Shown here: positions 1 through 8,780 of the stretch, one piece after another
Numbering within the stretch: position 1 is the first letter of the stretch
Layout of the letters: each line of letters starts with the position of its first letter
From: DASQFQ01 sp963805525
GTDB taxonomy: Bacteria; Actinomycetota; Thermoleophilia; Solirubrobacterales; Solirubrobacteraceae
Assembly: GCA_963805525.1 (NCBI GenBank)
Contig: CAWDUT010000003.1
Location: forward strand, 54,287-118,286
Reading direction: 5' to 3'
DNA: 64,000 bases
Position numbers and translations under genes: made by a program
Notes under the pieces: model-generated
What the model saw: only the letters and a program-made list of their open reading frames with translations
Databases searched by the model: none
Told to the model about the DNA's origin: nothing

Positions 1-1381
1 CGTCCCAGCGCGCGACGCCCGCGGAGGCGCTCTGGCCGCGGGGGGTCATCGAGCGCACGCGGTCGAGCACGTCGCACGCCTCGCCGAGGCCGCAGTCCGG
101 GAGGATCACGCCGAACTCGGCGCCGTCGAGCCGGGCGATCATGTCGACCTCGCGCAGCTGGGCCCGCCACGAGGCGGCCGACTCCTTGACCAGGCGGTCG
201 CCCTCCTGCTCGCCGCGCAGCATGTTGAACGCGCTGAGGTGGTCGAGGTCGATCACCGCGATCGAGACCGGGGATTCGCCGCGGCGGGCGCGCGCGAGCT
301 CGCGCGGGAGCTCGTCGTCCCACGTGCGGCGGGTGCCGAGGCCGGTGAGCGGATCGGACAGCGCGAGCGCGCCGACCCGCGAGCGCAGCTCCTCGCGCTC
401 GATCGCGACCGCGGCCTGGGCGGCGAGCAGCGAGAGCATGTCGGCGACCGCGTCGGGGATCGCCTCGACGGCGTGGCGCCAGATCAGGATCAGCACGCCG
501 GCGATCTGCTCGCCGCGCAGGACAGGCTCGAACAGGGCGGAGCGCGCGCCGGTCGCCTCCACCAGCGGCTCCGCGAGCGCCGGGTGCGAGCGCGCGTCGG
601 CCACGAAGTAGCTCTGGCGCGAGGTGAACGCGCGGCTGCCGTACTCGGACTCAGGCCGCGGCTGGATCGTCACCGGCGCGATGTCGACGCCGACCATCGC
701 GGTGGAGACGAACTCGCGGCCTGACGGCTCGAGCAGGAACGCGACGGGGGAGGAGGTGACCTCGCAGGCGGCGCGGCAGACGGCGGGGCGGGCGTCGCGC
801 GAGCCGGAGAGCGCCTTCGTCACGCGGCCGAGCGCGGCGAGCCCGCGGGCGTGCTCGCGCAGCGTCTCCGACATCCGCTGCAGGTCGCGGGTCGAGCTCT
901 CGCGCTCGAGCTCTGACGACAGCACGCGGGCGAGCACGCCGAACAGCTGCTCGTCGGCGTCGGTGAAGCGCGACGGCGTCCGCGAGAGCGCGGCGAGGCT
1001 GCCGACCCGCGATCCGTCCGACAGCTCGAGCGGGACGCCGAGGTAGGAGACCGCGCCGAGCTGCTGCTGGAGGTCGAGCCGCGCGTAGACGGCGTCGGCG
1101 CTCAGGTCGTCGCAGCGGCGCGGCCCGAGGTCCTCGGCCATGCGCCCGCAGTAGGAGTCACGCAGCGGGGTCGCCTGGTTGGCCTGCAGGCCGAACGACT
1201 CGCCCCCGCGCGTGTCGACGATCCGGTGGACGTTGTGGCTGCGGTCCAGGTGCGAGAGGAAGAGCGTGGCGTCGGGCAGCTGCCCCTCGAGCAGGTCGAG
1301 CACCGACCGCGTCGCGTCGGCGAACGAGCGGTACGACGCGGTCGTCGCGACCGATGCGGCTTGGATGGCTCCCACGTCCAT
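1..1381 (-). CDS. GAF-GAF-GGDEF signalling protein (C-terminus beyond window)
   Basis: The reverse strand is open from an ATG at 1381 to the window edge (460 codons seen). Residues about 1-165 and 175-335 read as two GAF-like sensor domains. From about residue 341 the sequence runs DPLTGLGTRR, the start of a diguanylate cyclase fold, and ends in the SAGVA stretch typical near its end. At the active-site turn (about residues 416-422) it reads RLDGAEF instead of R-GGDEF, so the first Gly and the metal-binding Asp/Glu are replaced. Members with this loss are usually not cyclases and act as binding or regulatory domains; that is inference here. The gene is divergent from the FAH-family gene at 1450. 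Confidence 0.85.
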   Translation of the reverse strand, partial: MDVGAIQAASVATTASYRSFADATRSVLDLLEGQLPDATLFLSHLDRSHNVHRIVDTRGGESFGLQANQATPLRDSYCGRMAEDLGPRRCDDLSADAVYARLDLQQQLGAVSYLGVPLELSDGSRVGSLAALSRTPSRFTDADEQLFGVLARVLSSELERESSTRDLQRMSETLREHARGLAALGRVTKALSGSRDARPAVCRAACEVTSSPVAFLLEPSGREFVSTAMVGVDIAPVTIQPRPESEYGSRAFTSRQSYFVADARSHPALAEPLVEATGARSALFEPVLRGEQIAGVLILIWRHAVEAIPDAVADMLSLLAAQAAVAIEREELRSRVGALALSDPLTGLGTRRTWDDELPRELARARRGESPVSIAVIDLDHLSAFNMLRGEQEGDRLVKESAASWRAQLREVDMIARLDGAEFGVILPDCGLGEACDVLDRVRSMTPRGQSASAGVARWD

Positions 1382-1449
1382 GCCCACGCATTGTGGCCCA
1401 AGACGACGAGCTGCGGAGGTAAGGCCAGACGAAAGTACGATCCCGCGCC

Positions 1450-2241
1450 ATGCGCCTGGCCACCTTTCTCACTCCGGACGGCACCGAGCGCGCTGGCGAG
1501 GTGCGCGGCGACACGGTCGCCGCGTTCGCCGGCGGCTCCGTGCGCGACCGCCTCGCCTCCGGCGAGACCACCCCCGCCGACGGCGACGAGTACGCGCTCG
1601 CCGACGTCACCCTGCTCGCCCCCGTCCCGCGCCCCCGGGCGATCTTCGGGATCGGCCTCAACTACGCCAAGCACGCGGCGGAGACCGGCAAGGAGCCGCC
1701 CGAGCAGCCGATGGTGTTCATGAAGCTGCCGACGTCGAGCGTCCCCGGCAACGGCACCGTCGAGGTGCCCGCGGCCGCCGCCCACCGGCTCGACTATGAG
1801 GCCGAGCTCGTCGTGGTCATCGGCGCGGGCGGCGCGATCGCCGGCTACGCGGTCGCCGACGACCTCTCCGCCCGCGACCTCCAGGGCCGCGAGACGCAGT
1901 GGACGCGCGCCAAGGGCTTCGACGGCTCGTGCCCCTGGGGCCCCTGGATCACGACCGCCGACGAGGTCCCCGACGCCCAGGCGCTGCGGATCGGCTCGAC
2001 GGTCAACGGCGAGGTTCGCCAGGACTCGAACACCGCCGACCTGATCTTCGGCCCGCAGGCGCTGGTCGACTTCCTCGCCGAGGCGATCACGCTCGAGCCC
2101 GGCGACATCGTGCTGACCGGCACGCCCGAGGGCGTCGGTCAGGCGATGGACCCGCCGCGGTTCTTGGAAGCCGGCGACGTCGTCCGGCTCGAGGTCGAGG
2201 GCCTCGGCGCGATCGAGCACACGATCGGGGTGCGTAGCTAG
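1450..2241 (+). CDS. Fumarylacetoacetate hydrolase family protein
   Basis: A 263-residue protein of the FAH superfamily, metal-dependent enzymes that cleave or decarboxylate beta-diketo acids such as intermediates of aromatic ring degradation. The N-terminal MRLATFLTPDG strand, the FGIGLNYAKHA segment, the acidic metal-site segment LDYEAELVVVIG and the C-terminal GDIVLTGTPEGVG motif are all in family order, and the length is normal for the single-domain group. Exact substrate cannot be read. It starts at ATG 1450 and its stop overlaps the stop of convergent clpP by 4 bp. The alternative names are 2-hydroxyhepta-2,4-diene-1,7-dioate isomerase or acylpyruvase. Confidence 0.92.
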   Translation: MRLATFLTPDGTERAGEVRGDTVAAFAGGSVRDRLASGETTPADGDEYALADVTLLAPVPRPRAIFGIGLNYAKHAAETGKEPPEQPMVFMKLPTSSVPGNGTVEVPAAAAHRLDYEAELVVVIGAGGAIAGYAVADDLSARDLQGRETQWTRAKGFDGSCPWGPWITTADEVPDAQALRIGSTVNGEVRQDSNTADLIFGPQALVDFLAEAITLEPGDIVLTGTPEGVGQAMDPPRFLEAGDVVRLEVEGLGAIEHTIGVRS

Positions 2242-2819
2242 TGCTCTGAGATGACCCGGTCGATCAGGCCGTATTCCTTGGCCTGGTCGGCCTTGAAGAA
2301 GCGGTCGCGCTCCATGTCGTGGCGCACCTGCTCCTCCGGCTGCCCCGTGTGGAGCGAGTAGATCTCGTCGATCCGCTTGCGGGTCTTGAGGATCTCGGCG
2401 GCGTGGATCTCGATGTCCGTCGCCTGGCCCTCGAAGCCGGCCGAGGGCTGGTGGATGAGGATCCGCGAGTTCGGGAGCGCCATCCGCTTGCCCTTCGCCC
2501 CGCCGGTCAGCAGCAGCGAGCCCATCGACATCGCGATCCCGACCACCATCGTCGCCACGTCGGGCTTGATGAACTGCATCGTGTCGTAGATCGCGAGGCC
2601 GGCGTAGATCGAGCCGCCCGGCGAGTTGATGTAGAGCGAGATGTCCTTGTCGGGGTCCTGCGACTCGAGGTGCAGCATCTGCGCGACGATCAGGTTGGCG
2701 ACCGTGTCGTCGACGGGATGGCCGAGGAAGATGATGCGCTCGTTGAGCAGGCGCGAGTAGATGTCGAACTCGCGCTCGCCACGGGCGGTGCGCTCAATGA
2801 CCATGGGAACCAGCGGCAT
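2238..2819 (-). CDS. clpP: ATP-dependent Clp protease proteolytic subunit
   Basis: A 193-residue ClpP, the serine peptidase that forms the double-heptamer chamber fed by ClpX/ClpC ATPases in the cytoplasm. The catalytic triad is visible as Ser98 (in GIAMSMG), His123 (in LIHQP) and Asp172. The strand motif INSPGGSIYAGLAIYDTM and the length are canonical. No clpX or tig gene lies next to it; its upstream neighbour is a receiver-like regulator. Actinobacteria commonly carry several clpP copies, and this one stands alone, so it may be a secondary copy. Confidence 0.97.
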   Translation of the reverse strand: MPLVPMVIERTARGEREFDIYSRLLNERIIFLGHPVDDTVANLIVAQMLHLESQDPDKDISLYINSPGGSIYAGLAIYDTMQFIKPDVATMVVGIAMSMGSLLLTGGAKGKRMALPNSRILIHQPSAGFEGQATDIEIHAAEILKTRKRIDEIYSLHTGQPEEQVRHDMERDRFFKADQAKEYGLIDRVISEH

Positions 2820-2846
2820 GTACCGCAGGCTAGCGGGCGGCGCGCG

Positions 2847-3443
2847 TCAGGCGGGCGTGAGCGTGCTGCGGCGCGGGCGCAGCCGGCCCAGCAGGCGCTC
2901 GACGCGACGGGTGAAGCGCCGGGTGTCGAGCTTCAGCGTGTCCCGCACGTCGGCGGCCGGCGTGCGGTCGACGAGCATCGCGAGCAGCGCGAGGTCGTCG
3001 CTCTCGACCCGCGCGGCCGCGGCGCGGAGCTGCCCGGGCGACAGCGGCGGCAACGCGCTCTGGCCCTTGGCCACGACGCGCAGCGCCTCGAAGAGCTCGT
3101 TGGGCGCGGCCTGCTTGTCGACGACGCCGTCGGCGCACGCCACGCGCAGCGCGACCTCGAGGGCCGGGTCGCTCGCCTCGGTGTAGGCGACAACGCGCGG
3201 CCCGCTGTCGGCGGTGATGCGGCGGCAAAGCTGCAAACCATCGCCGACGCCGAGGTACGGCTCGAGCAGAACGATGTCAGGCGCGGTGCGCGCGACGAGC
3301 TCGAGCGCCTCCTCCGCCGTGCCGGCGGAGCCGACCGGCACGAGGCCGGGCTCGGAGCGGAGCAGCGCCATGAGCCCGGCGCGAATGGCCGGCTGGGGGT
3401 CGACGATGGCGATGCGGGTCACGCCACGCACCCTCCCAGCCAT
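2847..3443 (-). CDS. Receiver-domain protein with Glu at the phosphorylation site
   Basis: 198 residues. Residues 10-120 follow a CheY-like receiver: IAIVDPQPAIRAGL (Asp15), the strand DIVLLEPYL, a conserved Thr88 and Lys110 (in VVDKQ). The residue that is normally the phospho-acceptor Asp is Glu61, and the second acidic residue of the usual D-D pair is Pro16. Such receivers cannot be phosphorylated normally and may be locked in one state. The C-terminal 60 residues are Arg-rich and helical, perhaps a decayed DNA-binding domain. A GTG at codon 8 (just before TRIAIVD) is an alternative start. Divergent from the GH4 gene at 3508, with 64 bp between. Confidence 0.8.
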   Translation of the reverse strand: MAGRVRGVTRIAIVDPQPAIRAGLMALLRSEPGLVPVGSAGTAEEALELVARTAPDIVLLEPYLGVGDGLQLCRRITADSGPRVVAYTEASDPALEVALRVACADGVVDKQAAPNELFEALRVVAKGQSALPPLSPGQLRAAAARVESDDLALLAMLVDRTPAADVRDTLKLDTRRFTRRVERLLGRLRPRRSTLTPA

Positions 3444-3507
3444 TCCTCAAGGCTTACTTTAAGGTGAGCAGTGAGTCGTGTGAGAGCGGTCGGTACGGTC
3501 TCTGGCC

Positions 3508-4839
3508 GTGAAGCTCACGATCGTCGGCGGAGGAGGGTTCCGCGTCCCGCTCGTCTACGGGGCGCTGCTGGCCAAGCGCGAGCGCCTCCCGTTCGACGAG
3601 GTGGTGCTGCACGATCTCGACCAGGGCCGGATGGAGCGGATGGCGACCGTGCTGCATGGTTTGGCCGAGGAGCGCGGCGAGGAGCTGCCGTTCCGGGCCA
3701 CGACCGACCTCGACGACGCGGTCGAGGGCGCCGACTTCGTGTTCTCCGCGATCCGGGTCGGCCGGCTCGAGGGCCGGGTGGTCGACGAGTCGGTCCCGCT
3801 CTCGATCGGCGTGCTCGGGCAGGAGACGACCGGCCCGGGCGGCATCTGCTTCGCCCTCCGGACGATCCCGGCGATGGTCCGCCTCGCCGAGACGATCGCC
3901 GAGAAGGCGCCGAGCGCCTGGCTGGTCAACTTCACGAACCCCGCCGGCATGGTCACCGAGGCCGCGCAGCAGGTGCTCGGCGACCGCGTGGTCGGCATCT
4001 GCGACTCGCCGTCGGGCCTGTGCCGCCGCGTCGCCCGCGCGCTCGGCCTGCGCCCGGAGCAGATGTGGTTCGACTACTTCGGGCTCAACCATCTCGGCTG
4101 GCTCAAGGGCGCCCACGACGCCGAGCGCGACCGCCTCCCCGAGCTGCTCGCCGACGACACGAAGCTCGGAGGCTTCGAGGAGGGCCGCCTGTTCGGCGGC
4201 GACTGGCTGCGCGCGCTCGGGATGATCCCGAACGAGTACCTCTACTACTTCTACGAGGACGCGGTGGCGCACATGGGCGAGAGCCCGCGCGGCGCCTACC
4301 TGCTCGAGTCGCAGGCCGCGTTCTACGCGCAGAACGGGCAGGACCCCGCCCAGGCCCTGCAGGCCTGGCGCGCGACCCGCGCCGAGCGCGACCGCACCTA
4401 CATGGCCGCCGAGCGGCTCGCCGCCGGGGTCGAGGCCGACCATGACGACGGCGGCGACGGCGGCGGCTACGAGGGCGAGGCGATGGCGGTCGTCGAGGCG
4501 ATCGCCAACAACACGCGCGCGATCATGATCCTCAACACCGCCAACCGCTCCGCGCTGCCGTTCCTCGACGAGCGCGCGGTGGTCGAGGTGCCCTGCATCG
4601 TCGGCCGCACCGGCCCGGTGCCGGTCGCGGTCGGGCCCGTCCCCGCGCACGCCCAGGCGCTCGTGACCACGATCAAGGACGTCGAGCGCACCACGATCGA
4701 GGCGGCGCGCCACGACTCGCCCGAGCTGGCCGTCCGCGCGCTCGCGCTGCACCCGCTGGTGCCGAGCGTCACCGCCGCGCGCAAGATCTTCGACGGCTAC
4801 CGCAGCCGCCTCCCCGAGCTCGCGGAGCGCTTCGCATGA
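3508..4839 (+). CDS. Family 4 glycoside hydrolase (6-phospho-beta-glucosidase type)
   Basis: 443 residues, GTG start. GH4 enzymes hydrolyse glycosides by an NAD- and metal-dependent redox mechanism. Visible are the N-terminal NAD-binding LTIVGGGGFR, the IRVGRLEGR segment, QETTGPGG (residues 105-112), NFTNPAG (141-147), and the metal ligands Cys165 in GICDSP and His195 in FGLNH. Length is normal. It opens a sugar operon with a PfkB kinase, an ABC importer and a second PfkB; its stop overlaps the next start by ATGA. No PTS genes are present, so the true substrate may be non-phosphorylated or phosphorylated by the adjacent kinase; that is inference. Confidence 0.93.
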   Translation: MKLTIVGGGGFRVPLVYGALLAKRERLPFDEVVLHDLDQGRMERMATVLHGLAEERGEELPFRATTDLDDAVEGADFVFSAIRVGRLEGRVVDESVPLSIGVLGQETTGPGGICFALRTIPAMVRLAETIAEKAPSAWLVNFTNPAGMVTEAAQQVLGDRVVGICDSPSGLCRRVARALGLRPEQMWFDYFGLNHLGWLKGAHDAERDRLPELLADDTKLGGFEEGRLFGGDWLRALGMIPNEYLYYFYEDAVAHMGESPRGAYLLESQAAFYAQNGQDPAQALQAWRATRAERDRTYMAAERLAAGVEADHDDGGDGGGYEGEAMAVVEAIANNTRAIMILNTANRSALPFLDERAVVEVPCIVGRTGPVPVAVGPVPAHAQALVTTIKDVERTTIEAARHDSPELAVRALALHPLVPSVTAARKIFDGYRSRLPELAERFA

Positions 4840-5735
4840 GCGTCGACGTCGTCGTCACCGCCACCGCGTTCATGGACCTGACGTTCATCGGCCTCGAGTC
4901 CGTGCCCGGACCGGGCGAGGAGCGCTTTGCCGGCGACCTCATCCGCTCGCCCGGCGGCGGCGCCATCAACGCGATCGGCGCCGCGCGGCTGGGGCTCAAG
5001 GCCGCGCTCTCCGTCCCGCTCGGCGAGGACCTCGACGGGCACTTCATCCGCGAGGCGCTCGAGGCCGAGGGCATCGCGCTCTCCACCAGCGCCGGCACGC
5101 GCACCCCGACCACCGTGGTGATGCCGTGGGGCGGCGAGCGCGCGATGGTCACCTACGAGCCGCTGGCCAGCACGAGCGCCGCCGAGGTCGCCGGCTTCGA
5201 CCCGCGCGCGGCGATCGTCGCGCTCGATCAGCTCGACCTCGTGCCCGACGACGTGCGCGGCTATGCGAGCTGCGGCGACGACGACGCGCGCGCCTTCGCC
5301 GGCCACCCGCCGCGCGACCTCGAGCGCGCACGCGCCCTCTTCGTCAACCAGCGCGAGGCGCTCCTGATCACCGGAGAGCAGACCGCGGAGAAAGCCGCCG
5401 AGCGGCTCGGGGCCGAGGTCGAGATCGTCGTCGTGACGCTCGGCCCCGACGGCGCCATGGCGCGCGCAGGCGGCGAGCTCGTCCGAGTGCCCGGCTTCGA
5501 GATGGAGACGGTCGACACGACCGGCGCCGGCGACCTTCTGTGCGCCGCGTTCGTGTGGGCGGACCTGTCGGGAGCCGACCTCGAGCTTGCCTTGCGCTGG
5601 GCGGTCCTGTACGGATCACTGTCGGTCACCGTTCCCACGGGCGCCGCCGGCGCCGTCACGCGGGAGCGGCTTCTGGAGGAAGGATCGGCCCGCGGCCTCC
5701 CGCCGCTGGCCACTCACAAGGAGACACGCGCATGA
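4836..5735 (+). CDS. PfkB family carbohydrate kinase
   Basis: 299 residues in the ribokinase/PfkB family, which phosphorylates sugars or nucleosides with ATP. The substrate-side glycine motif RSPGGGAINAIGAARLG (about residues 37-53), the ATP-site TLGPDGA (201-207) and the signature DTTGAGD with catalytic base Asp233 are intact. It overlaps GH4 upstream and the binding-protein gene downstream by 4 bp each, so it is translationally coupled in the sugar operon. It is a paralogue of the gene at 9791, sharing the unusual DQLDLVP and CGDDDARAFAG segments. The sugar is unknown. Confidence 0.92.
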   Translation: MSVDVVVTATAFMDLTFIGLESVPGPGEERFAGDLIRSPGGGAINAIGAARLGLKAALSVPLGEDLDGHFIREALEAEGIALSTSAGTRTPTTVVMPWGGERAMVTYEPLASTSAAEVAGFDPRAAIVALDQLDLVPDDVRGYASCGDDDARAFAGHPPRDLERARALFVNQREALLITGEQTAEKAAERLGAEVEIVVVTLGPDGAMARAGGELVRVPGFEMETVDTTGAGDLLCAAFVWADLSGADLELALRWAVLYGSLSVTVPTGAAGAVTRERLLEEGSARGLPPLATHKETRA

Positions 5736-7078
5736 TCCGTCGATCGCTCGCTCTGTTGCTCTTCGCGGCCGCCCTGGTCGCGGGCTGCGGCACCCCGGGA
5801 GGCGACTCTGCCGACAACGGCAAGAAGGCCGACGAGGCGAAGAAGAACTCGGCCAAGGTCGACGTCGCCAAGGCCGGCGACGTCACGCTGACAATCTGGG
5901 ACCAGGAGGTGCGCGGCGGCCAGAAGAAGCAGATCACGCGCCTCAACGAGGCGTTCAAGTCGACGTACCCGAACGTGAAGATCAAGCGCGTCGCCAAGTC
6001 GTTCACCGACCTCCAGACGACGCTCAAGCTCGCGGTCTCCGGGCCCAACGCGCCGGACATCGTCGAGGCGAACCAGGGCCGCCAGGTCATGGGCCAGCTC
6101 GTCAAGGGCGGGCTGCTCAAGCCGCTCGACGCCTACGCGGACGCCTACGGCTGGAACGACCGCTGGTCGAAGACGCTGCTCGACCTCAACAAGTTCTCCT
6201 CCGACGGCAAGCAGTTCGGCTCCGGTGACCTCTACGGCGTCTCCCAGCAGGGCGAGATCGTCGGCGTCTTCTACAACCGCGACATGGTCAAGACCGTGCC
6301 GAAGACGTTCGGGGAGTTCGAGTCGATGCTCGCCGCGGCCAAGAAGAAGGGCCAGACCCCGATCTCGTTCGGCAACCTCGACAAGTTCGGCGGCATCCAC
6401 GAGTTCCAGACCGTCCAGAACCAGTTCGCCGGCAAGGACGCGACGCGCAACTTCGTGTTCGCCAAGGACGGCGCCAGCTTCGACACGTCGGAGAACAAGG
6501 AAGCGGCGACGACGCTGCAGGACTGGGCGAAGAAGGGCTACTTCACGAAAGACTTCAACGGCACCGGCTACGACCCGGCGTGGCAGCAGTTCACGAAGGG
6601 CAAGGGCCCGTTCACGATCGCCGGCACGTGGATCACCTCGGACGCGCTGACCGCGCTCGGCGACAAGCTCGGCTTCTTCCTCATGCCGGGCAAGGAGGCG
6701 GGCGCGGAGCCGGTCTCGCTCGGCGGCGAGAGCCTGCCGTGGGGGATCACCTCGAAGTCGAAGCACGCCGACGTCGCGGCCGCCTACATCGACTTCATCA
6801 CCAACGCCAAGGCCGCCGACGTGCAGGTGGAGACCGACAACCTGCCGGCCACCCAGGCCACCACGGAGCCCTCGGCGCCGGTGCAGAAGGAGATCTTCGC
6901 CGCCTGGAAGCAGCTCAACGACACCGACGGCCTGACGCCCTACATGGACTACGCGACGCCGACCTTCTACGACGACTTCTCGGGCGCCGTGCAGAAGCTG
7001 CTGGCGGGCAAGACGTCGCCGGACGCGTTCACGAAGTCCGTGCAGGAGGTCTACGCGAAGTTCGCCGACACGCTGTGA
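5732..7078 (+). CDS. Sugar ABC transporter substrate-binding lipoprotein
   Basis: 448 residues from the ATG at 5732, preceded by AAGGAG at 5718-5723 and overlapping the PfkB stop. The N-terminus is a lipoprotein signal with lipobox LVAGC (Cys19). The mature protein follows the family 1 extracellular solute-binding fold (MalE/UgpB type) with VTLTIWDQ at its start, the FYNRDMVK segment and the GGESLPWGI segment typical of the closed cleft. It would capture a sugar outside the membrane for the two permeases encoded next. The reading frame is also open further upstream inside the PfkB gene, but the lipobox fixes the start. Confidence 0.94.
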   Translation: MIRRSLALLLFAAALVAGCGTPGGDSADNGKKADEAKKNSAKVDVAKAGDVTLTIWDQEVRGGQKKQITRLNEAFKSTYPNVKIKRVAKSFTDLQTTLKLAVSGPNAPDIVEANQGRQVMGQLVKGGLLKPLDAYADAYGWNDRWSKTLLDLNKFSSDGKQFGSGDLYGVSQQGEIVGVFYNRDMVKTVPKTFGEFESMLAAAKKKGQTPISFGNLDKFGGIHEFQTVQNQFAGKDATRNFVFAKDGASFDTSENKEAATTLQDWAKKGYFTKDFNGTGYDPAWQQFTKGKGPFTIAGTWITSDALTALGDKLGFFLMPGKEAGAEPVSLGGESLPWGITSKSKHADVAAAYIDFITNAKAADVQVETDNLPATQATTEPSAPVQKEIFAAWKQLNDTDGLTPYMDYATPTFYDDFSGAVQKLLAGKTSPDAFTKSVQEVYAKFADTL

Positions 7079-7965
7079 CCGCGCTCGCGCCGCCTGGCGA
7101 GCCGCGGCGCGTCGCCTACCTGTACCTCCTGCCGGGGCTCGTCGTGTTCGGCCTGTTCGTGCTGGCGCCGCTCGTGCACAGCGCGTGGCTGTCGCTGTTC
7201 ACCTGGGACGGCGTGACGCCGGGGACGTGGAACGGGCTCGGCAACTACTCGGCGATCGTCTCCGACCCGAAGATCCGCTCGGCGTTCCTGCACGCGCTGA
7301 TCCTGGTCGCGTTCTACGCGATCGGGCCGATCGCGATCGGGCTGCTGCTGGCGGCGGCGATGTCGCGCTCGCGCGTGCGCGGGCTGGCGCTGTTCCGGAC
7401 CGTGCTCTTCCTGCCGCAGGTGATCGCGCTCGTGGTCGTGGCCGTGATGTGGCGGATGATCTACCAGCCCGACGGCGGGCTCCTGAACCAGGGGCTGCGG
7501 GCGATCGGGCTGGGCGGGCTGACGCAGGACTGGCTCGGCTCGTTCTCGCTCGCGCTGCCGTCGGTCGGGCTGATCGGCACGTGGGTGATGTACGGGCTGG
7601 CGATGGTGCTGTTCACCGCCGGCGTGCAGAAGATCCCGCAGTCGCTGTATGACGCCGCGCGGATGGACGGCGCCGGGCCCGTGCGCGAGTTCTTCGCGGT
7701 CACGCTGCCTGGCCTGCGCAACGAGATCGCGGTCGCGATGACGCTGACCACGATCCAGGCGCTGCGCTCGTTCGACCTCGTCTACATCACCACCGGCGGC
7801 GGCCCGGGCGACGCGACCACCGTGCCGGCCTTCGAGGTCTACAACCGCGCGTTCAAGGGCGGCGACGTCGGCACCGCGTCGGCGATCGGCATCTGCATCG
7901 CAGCGCTGATCTTCGTGCTCACGCTGGCGATCAACCAGGTCGCCGAGCGGGAGGCGGCGCGATGA
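7075..7965 (+). CDS. Sugar ABC transporter permease (MalF/UgpA type)
   Basis: 296 residues starting at GTG 7075, which overlaps the stop of the binding-protein gene. Six hydrophobic segments are visible, beginning with AYLYLLPGLVVFGLFVLAPL. The EAA cytoplasmic loop that contacts the ATPase is present as DAARMDGAGPVREFFAVTLP. The order binding protein, permease, permease, ATPase is standard for the CUT1 sugar importers. Its stop overlaps the next permease start (ATGA). Confidence 0.94.
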   Translation: MTALAPPGEPRRVAYLYLLPGLVVFGLFVLAPLVHSAWLSLFTWDGVTPGTWNGLGNYSAIVSDPKIRSAFLHALILVAFYAIGPIAIGLLLAAAMSRSRVRGLALFRTVLFLPQVIALVVVAVMWRMIYQPDGGLLNQGLRAIGLGGLTQDWLGSFSLALPSVGLIGTWVMYGLAMVLFTAGVQKIPQSLYDAARMDGAGPVREFFAVTLPGLRNEIAVAMTLTTIQALRSFDLVYITTGGGPGDATTVPAFEVYNRAFKGGDVGTASAIGICIAALIFVLTLAINQVAEREAAR

Positions 7966-8780
7966 TCGACCGCCGCGAGCAGGCCGCCACCTACGCGCTC
8001 CTCGGCGTGTTCTCGATCGTCGCGCTGGTGCCGATCGTCGGCATCCTCCTGACGGCACTGCAGGAGCCAGGCCAGGTGGCGAACTTCGGCGAGCCCAACG
8101 GCCTGCACGTGGCCAACTTCTCGAAGGCGTGGAGCGACGGGCACTTCTCCCAGTACCTGCGCTCGAGCGCGATCGTCGTGGTCGCCGTCGTGCTGATCTC
8201 CGGGCTGCTCTCGATCCTGGCCGGTTACGCGTTCGGGATGATGCGCTTCCGCGGCGACCAGGTGCTCTTCTACGTGTTCCTGCTCGGGCTGATGGTGCCG
8301 CTGGAGTCGACGGTCGTGCCGCTCTACTACGACTTCCGCGACCTCGGGCTGACCGACACCTACGCGGCGCTGATCCTGCCGCAGGCCGGCGTCTCGCTCG
8401 CGTTCGGGACGTTCTGGATGCGCGCGTTCTTCCGCTCGGTCCCGCGTTCGCTCGTGGAGGCCGCGCGGCTCGACGGCTCCTCGAGCTGGAGCACGCTGTG
8501 GCGCGTGGTGCTGCCGCTCGGCCGCCCGGCGGTGCTGACGATGACCGTGCTCGTGTTCATGTGGACCTGGAACGAGTTCCTGCTCGCGCTGGTGATGGTG
8601 ACCAGCGAAGGCCTGCGGACGGCGCCGCTCGGCCTGGCGTTCTTCTCCGGGCGCAACACGACCGACTTCGCGCTGCTGTCCGCGGGCTCGGTGATCGTGG
8701 CGACGCCCGTCGTGCTCGTCTACGTCTTCCTCCAGCGGCACTTCATCCGCGGGATGCTGTCCGGGGCGGTGAAGGGATGA
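7962..8780 (+). CDS. Sugar ABC transporter permease (MalG/UgpE type)
   Basis: 272 residues with six membrane segments. The EAA loop reads EAARLDGSSSWSTLWRVVLP, and the C-terminus has the conserved ALLSAGSVIVATPVVLVYVFLQRHFI of MalG-type subunits. It pairs with the permease encoded just upstream to form the translocation channel. It overlaps both neighbours by 4 bp. Confidence 0.94.
   Translation: MIDRREQAATYALLGVFSIVALVPIVGILLTALQEPGQVANFGEPNGLHVANFSKAWSDGHFSQYLRSSAIVVVAVVLISGLLSILAGYAFGMMRFRGDQVLFYVFLLGLMVPLESTVVPLYYDFRDLGLTDTYAALILPQAGVSLAFGTFWMRAFFRSVPRSLVEAARLDGSSSWSTLWRVVLPLGRPAVLTMTVLVFMWTWNEFLLALVMVTSEGLRTAPLGLAFFSGRNTTDFALLSAGSVIVATPVVLVYVFLQRHFIRGMLSGAVKG

Noticed and set aside
1102..2220. 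Long reverse-strand open frame opposite the FAH-family gene
   Set aside because: It is an antisense frame caused by codon bias in high-GC DNA; the forward-strand protein matches a known family and the reverse one is Arg/Ala/Gly nonsense.
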